Shown piece after piece: positions 28,568-43,393 of a DNA stretch of 64,000 bases (positions are counted from its first letter, which is position 1; each line of letters starts with the position of its first letter). Origin of the DNA: Osedax frankpressi (taxonomy: Eukaryota; Annelida; Polychaeta; Sabellida; Siboglinidae). The position numbers and the translations under genes were made by a program. Under the pieces are notes generated by a model. The model was not told the DNA's origin. It saw only the letters and a program-made list of their open reading frames with translations, and did not search any database. Location of the stretch: the NCBI GenBank assembly GCA_964035775.1, contig OZ038314.1:4559275-4623274 (forward strand), given 5' to 3'.

Positions 28568-31500
28568 AACCATAAATGAAAAAACTATAAATTAAATAAC
28601 TATAACTTAAATAACTATAATTTAATAACTATAACTTAAATAACTATAACTTAACTAACGATAACTTAATTAACTATAACTTAAATAACTATAAATTAAA
28701 TAACTAAACTTAAATTACTATAACTTAAATTACTATTAATTAAATAACTATAACTTAAATAACTATAACTTAAATAACTATAACTTAAATAACTATAAAT
28801 TAAATAACTATAAATTAAATAACTATAACTTAAATAACTATAACTTAAATAACTATAACTTAAATAACTATAACTTAAATAACTATAACTTAAATAACTA
28901 TTGATTAAATAACTATAACTTAAATAACTATAACTTAAATAACTATAACTTAAATAACTATAACTTAAATAACTATAACTTAAATAACTATAACTTAAAT
29001 AACTATAACTTAAATAACTATAAATTAAATAACTATAACTTAAATAACTATAACTTAAATAACTATAACTTAAATAACTATAACTTAAATAACTATAACT
29101 TAAATAACTATAACTTAAATAACTATTAATTAAATAACTATAACTTAAATAACTATAACTTAAATAACTATAACTTAAATAACCATAAATGAAAAAACTA
29201 TAAATTAAATAACTATAACTTAAATAACTATAATTTAATAACTATAACTTAAATAACTATAACTTAACTAACGATAACTTAATTAACTATAACTTAAATA
29301 ACTATAAATTAAATAACTAAACTTAAATTACTATAACTTAAATTACTATTAATTAAATGACTATAACTTAAATAACTATAACTTAAATAACTATAACTTA
29401 AATAACTATAAATTAAATAACTATAAATTAAATAACTATAACTTAAATAACTATAACTTAAATAACTATAACTTAAATAACTATAACTTAAATAACTATA
29501 ACTTAAATAACTATAACTTAAATAACTATTAATTAAATAACTATAACTTAAATAACTATAACTTAAATAACTATAACTTAAATAACTATAACTTAAATAA
29601 CTATTAATTAAATAACTATAACTTAAATAACTATAACTTAAATAACTATAACTTAAATAACTATAACTTAAATAACTATAACTTAAATAACTATAACTTA
29701 AATAACTATAACTTAAATAACTATAATTTATATAACTATAATATAATAACCATAAATGAAAAAACTATAAATTAAATAACTATAAATTAAATAACTATAA
29801 CTTAAATAACTATAATTTAATAACTATAACTTAAATAACTATAACTTAAATAACTATAACTTAAATAACTATTAATTAAATAACTATAACTTAAATAACT
29901 ATAACTTAAATAACCATAAATGAAAAAACTATAAATTAAATAACTATAACTTAAATAACTATAATTTAATAACTATAACTTAAATAACTATAACTTAAAT
30001 AACTATTAATTAAATAACTATAACTTAAATAACTATAACTTAAATAACTATAACTTAAATAACAATAACTTAAATAACTATAACTTAAATAACTATAACT
30101 TAAATAACTATAACTTAAATAACTATTAATTAAATAACTATAACTTAAATAACTATAACTTAAATAACTATAACTTAAATAACTATAACTTAAATAACTA
30201 TAACTTAAATAACTATAACTTAAATAACTATAATTTATATAACTATAATATAATAACCATAAATGAAAAAACTATAAATTAAATAACTATAACTTAAATA
30301 ACTATAATTTAATAACTATAACTTAAATAACTATAACTTAACTAACGATAACTTAATTAACTATAACTTAAATAACTATAAATTAAATAACTAAACTTAA
30401 ATTACTATAACTTAAATTACTATTAATTAAATAACTATAACTTAAATAACTATAACTTAAATAACTATAACTTAAATAACTATAACTTAAATAACTATAA
30501 CTTAAATAACTATTAATTAAATAACTATAACTTAAATAACTATAACTTAAATAACTATAACTTAAATAACTATAACTTAAATAACTATAACTTAAATAAC
30601 TATAACTTAAATAACTATAACTTAAATAACTATAAATTAAATAACTATAACTTAAATAACTATAATTTAAATAACTATAACTTAAATAACTATAACTTAA
30701 ATAACTATAACTTAAATAACTATTAATTAAATAACTATAACTTAAATAACTATAACTTAAATAACCATAAATGAAAAAACTATAAATTAAATAACTATAA
30801 CTTAAATAACTATAATTTAATAACTATAACTTAAATAACTATAACTTAACTAATGATAACTTAATTAACTATAACTTAAATAACTATAAATTAAATAACT
30901 AAACTTAAATTACTATAACTTAAATTACTATTAATTAAATAACTATAACTTAAATAACTATAACTTAAATAACTATAACTTAAATAACTATAAATTAAAT
31001 AACTATAAATTAAATAACTATAACTTAAATAACTATAACTTAAATAACTATAACTTAAATAACTATTACTTAAATAACTATAACTTAAATAACTATTAAT
31101 TAATTAACTATAACTTAAATAACTATAACTTAAATAACTATAACTTAAATAACTATAACTTAAATAACTATAACTTAAATAACTATAACTTAAATAACTA
31201 TTAATTAAATAACTATAACTTAAATAACTATAACTTAAATAACTATAACTTAAATAACTATAACTTAAATAACTATAACTTAAATAACTATAACTTAAAT
31301 AACTATAACTTAAATAACTATATTTTAAATAACTATAACTTAAATAACTATAATTTATATAACTATAATATAATAACTATAAATGAAAAAACTATAAATT
31401 AAATAACTATAACTTAAATAACTATAATTTAATAACTATAACTTAAATAACTATAACTTAACTAACGATAACTTAATTAACTATAACTTAAATAACTATA

Positions 31501-34500
31501 AATTAAATAACTAAACTTAAATTACTATAACTTAAATTACTATTAATTAAATAACTATAACTTAAATAACTATAACTTAAATAACTATAACTTAAATAAC
31601 TATAAATTAAATAACTATAAATTAAATAACTATAACTTAAATAACTATAACTTAAATAACTATAACTTAAATAACTATAACTTAAATAACTATAACTTAA
31701 ATAACTATTGATTAAATAACTATAACTTAAATAACTATAACTTAAATAACTATAACTTAAATAACTATAACTTAAATAACTATAACTTAAATAACTATAA
31801 CTTAAATAACTATAACTTAAATAACTATAAATTAAATAACTATAACTTAAATAACTATAACTTAAATAACTATAACTTAAATAACTATAACTTAAATAAC
31901 TATAACTTAAATAACTATTAATTAAATAACTATAACTTAAATAACTATAACTTAAATAACTATAACTTAAATAACCATAAATGAAAAAACTATAAATTAA
32001 ATAACTATAACTTAAATAACTATAATTTAATAACTATAACTTAAATAACTATAACTTAACTAACGATAACTTAATTAACTATAACTTAAATAACTATAAA
32101 TTAAATAACTAAACTTAAATTACTATAACTTAAATTACTATTAATTAAATGACTATAACTTAAATAACTATAACTTAAATAACTATAACTTAAATAACTA
32201 TAAATTAAATAACTATAAATTAAATAACTATAACTTAAATAACTATAACTTAAATAACTATAACTTAAATAACTATAACTTAAATAACTATAACTTAAAT
32301 AACTATAACTTAAATAACTATTAATTAAATAACTATAACTTAAATAACTATAACTTAAATAACTATAACTTAAATAACTATAACTTAAATAACTATTAAT
32401 TAAATAACTATAACTTAAATAACTATAACTTAAATAACTATAACTTAAATAACTATAACTTAAATAACTATAACTTAAATAACTATAACTTAAATAACTA
32501 TAACTTAAATAACTATAATTTATATAACTATAATATAATAACCATAAATGAAAAAACTATAAATTAAATAACTATAAATTAAATAACTATAACTTAAATA
32601 ACTATAATTTAATAACTATAACTTAAATAACTATAACTTAACTAACGATAACTTAATTAACTATAACTTAAATAACTATAAATTAAATAACTAAACTTAA
32701 ATTACTATAACTTAAATTACTATTAATTAAATAACTATAACTTAAATAACTATAACTTAAATAACTATAACTTAAATAACTATAACTTAAATAACTATAA
32801 ATTAAATAACTATAAATTAAATAACTATAACTTAAATAACTATAACTTAAATAACTATAACTTAAATAACTATAACTTAAATAACTATTAATTAAATAAC
32901 TATAACTTAAATAACTATAACTTAAATAACTATAACTTAAATAACTATAACTTAAATAACTATAACTTAAATAACTATAACTTAAATAACTATAAATTAA
33001 ATAACTATAACTTAAATAACTATAACTTAAATAACTATAACTTAAATAACTATAACTTAAATAACTATTAATTAAATAACTATAACTTAAATAACTATAA
33101 CTTAAATAACTATAACTTAAATAACTATAACTTAAATAACTATAACTTAAATAACTATAACTTAAATAACCATTAATGAAAAAACTATAAATTAAATAAC
33201 TATAACTTAAATAACTATAATTTAATAACTATAACTTAAATAACTATAACTTAACTAACGATAACTTAATTAACTATAACTTAAATAACTATAAATTAAA
33301 TAACTAAACTTAAATTACTATAACTTAAATTACTATTAATTAAATAACTATAACTTAAATAACTATAACTTAAATAACTATAACTTAAATAACTATAACT
33401 TAAATAACTATAAATTAAATAACTATAAATTAAATAACTATAACTTAAATAACTATAACTTAAATAACTATAACTTAAATAACTATAACTTAAATAACTA
33501 TAACTTAAATAACTATAACTTAAATAACTATTAATTAAATAACTATAACTTAAATAACTATAACTTAAATAACTATAACTTAAATAACTATAACTTAAAT
33601 AACTATAACTTAAATAACTATTAATTAAATAACTATAACTTAAATAACTATAACTTAAATAACTATAACTTAAATAACTATAACTTAAATAACTATAACT
33701 TAAATAACTATAACTTAAATAACTATAAATTAAATAACTATAACTTAAATAACTATAACTTAAATAACTATAACTTAAATAACTATAACTTAAATAACTA
33801 TTAATTAAATAACTATAACTTAAATAACTATAACTTAAATAACTATAACTTAAATAACTATAACTTAAATAACTATAACTTAAATAACTATAACTTAAAT
33901 AACTATAACTTAAATAACTATAACTTAAATAACCATAAATGAAAAAACTATAAATTAAATAACTATAACTTAAATAACTATAATTTAATAACTATAACTT
34001 AAATAACTATAACTTAAATAACTATTAATTAAATAACTATAACTTAAATAACTATAACTTAAATAACTATAACTTAAATAACTATAACTTAAATAACTAT
34101 AACTTAAATAACTATTAATTAAATAACTATAACTTAAATAACTATAACTTAAATAACTATAACTTAAATAACTATAACTTAAATAACTATAACTTAAATA
34201 ACTATAACTTAAATAACTATAACTTAAATAACTATAACTTAAATAACTATAACTTAAATAACTATAACTTAAATAACTATAATTTATATAACTATAATAT
34301 AATAACCATAAATGAAAAAACTATAAATTAAATAACTATAACTTAAATAACTATAATTTAATAACTATAACTTAAATAACTATAACTTAACTAACGATAA
34401 CTTAATTAACTATAACTTAAATAACTATAAATTAAATAACTAAACTTAAATTACTATAACTTAAATTACTATTAATTAAATAACTATAACTTAAATAACT

Positions 34501-37500
34501 ATAACTTAAATAACTATAACTTAAATAACTATAACTTAAATAACTATAAATTAAATAACTATAAATTAAATAACTATAACTTAAATAACTATAACTTAAA
34601 TAACTATAACTTAAATAACTATAACTTAAATAACTATAACTTAAATAACTATAACTTAAATAACTATTAATTAAATAACTATAACTTAAATAACTATAAC
34701 TTAAATAACTATAACTTAAATAACTATAACTTAAATAACTATAACTTAAATAACTATAACTTAAATAACTATAACTTAAATAACTATAAATTAAATAACT
34801 ATAACTTAAATAACTATAACTTAAATAACTATAACTTAAATAACTATAACTTAAATAACTATAACTTAAATAACTATTAATTAAATAACTATAACTTAAA
34901 TAACTATAACTTAAATAACTATAACTTAAATAACTATAACTTAAATAACTATAACTTAAATAACTATAACTTAAATAACTATAACTTAAATAACCATAAA
35001 TGAAAAAACTATAAATTAAATAACTATAACTTAAATAACTATAATTAAATAACTATAACTTAAATAACTATAATTTAATAACTATAACTTAATTAACTAT
35101 AACTTAAATAACTATAAATTAAATAACTAAACTTAAATTACTATAACTTAAATTACTATTAATTAAATAACTATAACTTAAATAACTATAACTTAAATAA
35201 CTATAACTTAAATAACTATAACTTAAATAACTATAACTTAAATAACTATAAATTAAATAACTATAAATTAAATAACTATAACTTAAATAACTATAACTTA
35301 AATAACTATAACTTAAATAACTATAACTTAAATAACTATAACTTAAATAACTATTAATTAAATAACTATAACTTAAATAACTATAACTTAAATAACTATA
35401 ACTTAAATAACTATAACTTAAATAACTATAACTTAAATAACTATAACTTAAATAACTATAACTTAAATAACTATAACTTAAATAACTATAAATTAAATAA
35501 CTATAACTTAAATAACTATAACTTAAATAACTATAACTTAAATAACTATAACTTAAATAACTATTAATTAAATAACTATAACTTAAATAACTATAACTTA
35601 AATAACTATAACTTAAATAACCATAAATGAAAAAACTATAAATTAAATAACTATAACTTAAATAACTATAATTTAATAACTATAACTTAAATAACTATAA
35701 CTTAACTAACGATAACTTAATTAACTATAACTTAAATAACTATAAATTAAATAACTAAACTTAAATTACTATAACTTAAATTACTATTAATTAAATGACT
35801 ATAACTTAAATAACTATAACTTAAATAACTATAACTTAAATAACTATAAATTAAATAACTATAAATTAAATAACTATAACTTAAATAACTATAACTTAAA
35901 TAACTATAACTTAAATAACTATAACTTAAATAACTATAACTTAAATAACTATAACTTAAATAACTATTAATTAAATAACTATAACTTAAATAACTATAAC
36001 TTAAATAACTATAACTTAAATAACTATTAATTAAATAACTATAACTTAAATAATTATAACTTAAATAACTATAACTTAAATAACTATAACTTAAATAACT
36101 ATAACTTAAATAACTATAACTTAAATAACTATAACTTAAATAACTATAACTTAAATAACTATAATTTATATAACTATAATATAATAACCATAAATGAAAA
36201 AACTATAAATTAAATAACTATAAATTAAATAACTATAACTTAAATAACTATAATTTAATAACTATAACTTAAATAACTATAACTTAACTAACGATAACTT
36301 AATTAACTATAACTTAAATAACTATAAATTAAATAACTAAACTTAAATTACTATAACTTAAATTACTATTAATTAAATAACTATAACTTAAATAACTATA
36401 ACTTAAATAACTATAACTTAAATAACTATAACTTAAATAACTATAAATTAAATAACTATAAATTAAATAACTATAACTTAAATAACTATAACTTAAATAA
36501 CTATAACTTAAATAACTATAACTTAAATAACTATTAATTAAATAACTATAACTTAAATAACTATAACTTAAATAACTATAACTTAAATAACTATAACTTA
36601 AATAACTATAACTTAAATAACTATAACTTAAATAACTATAACTTAAATAACTATAAATTAAATAACTATAACTTAAATAACTATAACTTAAATAACTATA
36701 ACTTAAATAACTATAACTTAAATAACTATAACTTAAATAACTATTAATTAAATAACTATAACTTAAATAAGTATAACTTAAATAACTATAACTTAAATAA
36801 CTATAACTTAAATAACTATAACTTAAATAACTATAACTTAAATAACTATAACTTAAATAACCATTAATGAAAAAACTATAAATTAAATAACTATAACTTA
36901 AATAACTATAATTTAATAACTATAACTTAAATAACTATAACTTAACTAACGATAACTTAATTAACTATAACTTAAATAACTATAAATTAAATAACTAAAC
37001 TTAAATTACTATAACTTAAATTACTATTAATTAAATAACTATAACTTAAATAACTATAACTTAAATAACTATAACTTAAATAACTATAACTTAAATAACT
37101 ATAAATTAAATAACTATAAATTAAATAACTATAACTTAAATAACTATAACTTAAATAACTATAACTTAAATAACTATAACTTAAATAACTATAACTTAAA
37201 TAACTATAACTTAAATAACTATTAATTAAATAACTATAACTTAAATAACTATAACTTAAATAACTATAACTTAAATAACTATAACTTAAATAACTATAAC
37301 TTAAATAACTATTAATTAAATAACTATAACTTAAATAACTATAACTTAAATAACTATAACTTAAATAACTATAACTTAAATAACTATAACTTAAATAACT
37401 ATAACTTAAATAACTATAAATTAAATAACTATAACTTAAATAACTATAACTTAAATAACTATAACTTAAATAACTATAACTTATATAACTATTAATTAAA

Positions 37501-37981
37501 TAACTATAACTTAAATAACTATAACTTAAATAACTATAACTTAAATAACTATAACTTAAATAACTATAACTTAAATAACTATAACTTAAATAACTATAAC
37601 TTAAATAACTATAACTTAAATAACTATAACTTAAATAACTATAACTTAAATAACTATAAATTAAATAACTATAAATTAAATAACTATAACTTAAATAACT
37701 ATAACTTAAATAACTATAACTTAAATAACTATAACTTAAATAACTATAACTTAAATAACTATTACTTAAATAACTATAACTTAAATAACTATAACTTAAA
37801 TAACTATAACTTAAATAACTATAACTTAAATAACTATAACTTAAATAACTATAACTTAAATAACTATAACTTAAATAACTATAAATTAAATAACTATAAC
37901 TTAAATAACTATAACTTAAATAACTATAACTTAAATAACTATAACTTAAATAACTATAACTTAAATAACTATAAATTAAAT

Positions 37982-38900
37982 AACTATAAATTCAATAACT
38001 ATAACTTATATAACTAAAATTTAAATAACTATAACTTAAATAACTATAACTTAAATAACGATAACTTAATTAACTATAACTTATATAACTATAATTTAAA
38101 TAATTATAACTTAAATAACTATAACTTAAATAACTATAACTTAAATAACTATAACTTAAATAACTATAACTTAAATAACTATAACTTAAATAACTATAAC
38201 TTAAATAACTATAACTTAAATAACTATAACTTAAATAACTATAACTTAAATAACTATAACTTAAATAACTATAACTTAAATAACTATAACTTAAATAACT
38301 ATAACTTAAATAACTATAACTTAAATAACTATAACTTAAATAACTATAACTTAAATAACTATAATTTAAATAACTATAATAACTATAAATTAAATAACTA
38401 TAAATTAAATAACTATAAATTAAATAACTATAAATTAAATAACTATAAATTAAATAACTATAAATTAAATAACTATAAATTAAATAACTATAAATTAAAT
38501 AACTATAAATTAAATAACTATAAATTAAATAACTATAAATTAAATAACTATAAATTAAATAACTATAAATTAAATAACTATAAATTAAATAACTATAAAT
38601 TAAATAACTATAAATTAAATAACTATAACTTAAATAAATATAATTTAATAACTATAACTTAAATAACTATAACTTAAATAACTATAAATTAAATAACTAT
38701 TAATTAAATAACTATAACTTAAATAAATATCACTTAAATAGCTATAATATAATAACTATAACTTAAATAACTAAAACTTAAATAGCTATAATATAATAAC
38801 TATAACTTAAATAACTAAAACTTAAATAATTATAATATAATAACTATAAATTAAATAAATATATCTTAAATAACTATAACTTAAATAAATATTATATAAT
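37982..38900. repeat. E/L2 module with 44-bp internal duplication
   Basis: The A-run is long, 16 monomers (38,381-38,620), with L2 at 38,725. The 44-bp group AGCTATAATATAAT + C-type + AACTAAAACTTAAAT is present twice in tandem (38,740-38,783 and 38,784-38,827). The same duplication marks the copies at 42.0 and 43.2 kb. Confidence 0.88.
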
Positions 38901-41350
38901 AACTATAACTTAAATAACTATAACTTAAATAACTATAAATTAAATAACTAAACTTAAATTACTATAACTTAAATTACTATTAATTAAATAACTATAACTT
39001 AAATAACTATAACTTAAATAACTATAACTTAAATAACTATAACTTAAATAACTATAAATTAAATAACTATAAATTAAATAACTATAACTTAAATAACTAT
39101 AACTTAAATAACTATAACTTAAATAACTATAACTTAAATAACTATAACTTAAATAACCATAAATAAAAAAACTATAAATTAAATAACTATAACTTAAATA
39201 ACTATAATTTAATAACTATAACTTAAATAACTATAACTTAACTAACGATAACTTAATTAACTATAACTTAAATAACTATTAATTAAATAACTATAACTTA
39301 AATAAATATAACTTAAATAACTATAACTTAAATAACTATAACTTAAATAACTATAAATTAAATAACTATAAATTAAATAACTATAACTTAAATAACTATA
39401 ACTTAAATAACTATAACTTATATAACTATAACTTAAATAACTATAACTTAAATAAATATTAATTAAATAACTATAACTTAAATAACTATAACTTAAATAA
39501 CTATAACTTAAATAACTATAACTTAAATAACTATAACTTAAATAACTATAAATTAAATAACTATAAATTAAATAACTATAACTTAAATAACTATAACTTA
39601 AATAACTATAACTTAAATAACTATAACTTAAATAACTATAACTTAAATAACTATTAATTAAATAACTATAACTAAATAACTATAACTTAAATAACTATAA
39701 CTTAAATAACTATAACTTAAATAACTATAACTTAAATAACTATTAATTAAATAACTATAACTTAAATAACTATAACTTAAATAACTATAACTTAAATAAC
39801 TATAACTTAAATAACTATAACTTAAATAACTATAACTTAAATAACTATAAATTAAATAACTATAACTTAAATAACTATAACTTAAATAACTATAACTTAA
39901 ATAACTATAACTTAAATAACTATAACTTAAATAACTATTAATTAAATAACTATAACTTAAATAACTATAACTTAAATAACTATAACTTAAATAACTATAA
40001 CTTAAATAACTATAACTTAAATAACTATAACTTAAATAACTATAACTTAAATAACTATAACTTAAATAACTATAACTTAAATAACTATAACTTAAATAAC
40101 CATGAAAAAAATATAAATTAAATAACTATAACTTAAATAACTATAATTTAATAACTATAACTTAAATAACTATAACTTAAATAACTATTAATTAAATAAC
40201 TATAACTTAAATAACTATAACTTAAATAACTATAACTTAAATAACTATAACTTAAATAACTATAACTTAAATAACTATAACTTAAATAACTATTAATTAA
40301 ATAACTATAACTTAAATAACTATAACTTAAATAACTATAACTTAAATAACTATAACTTAAATAACTATAAATTAAATAACTATAAATTAAATAACTATAA
40401 CTTAAATAACTATAACTTAAATAACTATAACTTAAATAACTATAACTTAAATAACTATAACTTAAATAACTATAACTTAAATAACTATTAATTAAATAAC
40501 TATAACTTAAATAACTATAACTTAAATAACTATAACTTAAATAACTATAACTTAAATAACTATAACTTAAATAACTATTAATTAAATAACTATAACTTAA
40601 ATAACTATAACTTAAATAACTATAACTTAAATAACTATAACTTAAATAACTATAACTTAAATAACTATAACTTAAATAACTATAAATTAAATAACTATAA
40701 CTTAAATAACTATAACTTAAATAACTATAACTTAAATAACTATAACTTAAATAACTATAACTTAAATAACTATAACTTAAATAACTATAAATTAAATAAC
40801 TATAACTTAAATAACTATAACTTAAATAACTATAACTTAAATAACTATAACTTAAATAACTATAACTTAAATAACCATAAATGAAAAAACTATAAATTAA
40901 ATAACTATAACTTAAATAACTATAATTTAATAACTATAACTTAAATAACTATAACTTAACTAACGATAACTTAATTAACTATAACTTAAATAACTATAAA
41001 TTAAATAACTAAACTTAAATTACTATAACTTAAATTACTATTAATTAAATAACTAAAACTTAAATAACTATAACTTAAATAACTATAACTTAAATTACTA
41101 TAACTTAAATAACTATAAATTAAATAACTATTAATTAAATAACTATAACTTAAATAACTATAACTTAAATAATTATAACTTAAATAACTATAACTTAAAT
41201 AACTATAACTTAAATAACTATAACTTAAATAACTATAACTTAAATAACTATAAATTAAATAACTATAACTTAAATAACTATAACTTAAATAACTATAACT
41301 TAAATAACTATAACTTAAATAACTATAACTTAAATAACTATAAATTAAAT

Positions 41351-42200
41351 AACTATAAATTCAATAACTATAACTTATATAACTAAAATTTAAATAACTA
41401 TAACTTAAATAACTATAACTTAAATAACGATAACTTAATTAACTATAACTTATATAACTATAATTTAAATAATTATAACTTAAATAACTATAACTTAAAT
41501 AACTATAACTTAAATAACTATAACTTAAATAACTATAACTTAAATAACTATAACTTAAATAACTATAACTTAAATAACTATAACTTAAATAACTATAACT
41601 TAAATAACTATAACTTAAATAACTATAACTTAAATAACTATAACTTAAATAACTATAACTTAAATAACTATAACTTAAATAACTATAACTTAAATAACTA
41701 TAAATTAAATAACTATAAATTAAATAACTATAAATTAAATAACTATAAATTAAATAACTATAAATTAAATAACTATAAATTAAATAACTATAAATTAAAT
41801 AACTATAAATTAAATAACTATAAATTAAATAACTATAAATTAAATAACTATAAATTAAATAACTATAAATTAAATAACTATAAATTAAATAACTATAAAT
41901 TAAATAACTATAAATTAAATAACTATAACTTAAATAAATATAATTTAATAACTATAACTTAAATAACTATAACTTAAATAACTATAAATTAAATAACTAT
42001 TAATTAAATAACTATAACTTAAATAAATATCACTTAAATAGCTATAATATAATAACTATAACTTAAATAACTAAAACTTAAATAGCTATAATATAATAAC
42101 TATAACTTAAATAACTAAAACTTAAATAATTATAATATAATAACTATAAATTAAATAAATATATCTTAAATAACTATAACTTAAATAAATATTATATAAT
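41351..42200. repeat. E/L2 module with 44-bp internal duplication
   Basis: Fifteen A-type monomers (41,696-41,920) directly follow C-type monomers; the F-type and 9-bp monomers are missing. L2 is at 42,025. It carries the 44-bp duplication. The following P block reads AACCATAAATAAAAA, lacking the G, as at 39,155 and 43,648. Confidence 0.87.
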
Positions 42201-43023
42201 AACTATAACTTAAATAACTATAACTTAAATAACTATAAATTAAATAACTAAACTTAAATTACTATAACTTAAATTACTATTAATTAAATAACTATAACTT
42301 AAATAACTATAACTTAAATAACTATAACTTAAATAACTATAACTTAAATAACTATAAATTAAATAACTATAAATTAAATAACTATAACTTAAATAACTAT
42401 AACTTAAATAACTATAACTTAAATAACTATAACTTAAATAACTATAACTTAAATAACCATAAATAAAAAAACTATAAATTAAATAACTATAACTTAAATA
42501 ACTATAATTTAATAACTATAACTTAAATAACTATAACTTAACTAACGATAACTTAATTAACTATAACTTAAATAACTATTAATTAAATAACTATAACTTA
42601 AATAACTATAACTTAAATAACTATAACTTAAATAACTATAACTTAAATAACTATAAATTAAATAACTATAAATTAAATAACTATAACTTAAATAACTATA
42701 ACTTAAATAACTATAACTTATATAACTATAACTTAAATAACTATAACTTAAATAACTATTAATTAAATAACTATAACTTAAATAACTATAACTTAAATAA
42801 CTATAACTTAAATAACTATAACTTAAATAACTATAACTTAAATAACTATAAATTAAATAACTATATATTAAATAACTATAACTTAAATAACTATAACTTA
42901 AATAACTATAACTTAAATAACTATAACTTAAATAACTATAACTTAAATAACTATTAATTAAATAACTATAACTTAAATAACTATAACTTAAATAACTATA
43001 ACTTAAATAACTATAACTTAAAT

Positions 43024-43393
43024 AACTATAAATTAAATAACTATAAATTAAATAACTATAAATTAAATAACTATAAATTAAATAACTATAAATTAAATAA
43101 CTATAAATTAAATAACTATAACTTAAATAAATATAATTTAATAACTATAACTTAAATAACTATAACTTAAATAACTATAAATTAAATAACTATTAATTAA
43201 ATAACTATAACTTAAATAAATATCACTTAAATAGCTATAATATAATAACTATAACTTAAATAACTAAAACTTAAATAGCTATAATATAATAACTATAACT
43301 TAAATAACTAAAACTTAAATAATTATAATATAATAACTATAAATTAAATAAATATATCTTAAATAACTATAACTTAAATAAATATTATATAAT
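43024..43393. repeat. E/L2 module, right half only
   Basis: Six A-type monomers begin directly after a C-type run, with no E monomer upstream, then L2 at 43,218 and the 44-bp duplication. It lies 1,193 bp after the equivalent part of the 42.0-kb copy, so it arose from a shorter exchange that dropped the left half. Confidence 0.82.

Larger units (their letters stand above)
20243..37981. repeat. HOR domain 2: P-block units only, no E/L2 module
   Basis: About 17.7 kb in which I find neither the E monomer (AACTATAAATTCAAT) nor the L2 monomer (AAATATCACTTAAAT) nor the long A-type runs that mark the flanking domains. It is built from P blocks spaced mostly 508-803 bp apart, separated by C-type runs punctuated by T- and A-type monomers. 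The interval 567 bp recurs often (24,394-24,961; 26,481-27,048; 29,181-29,748; 31,973-32,540; 35,619-36,186). The composite pair AACTATAATTTATAT + AACTATAATATAAT commonly precedes the P block. Private variants (AACTATTGATTAAAT, AACTATATTTTAAAT) are concentrated around 25-32 kb. Confidence 0.8.
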
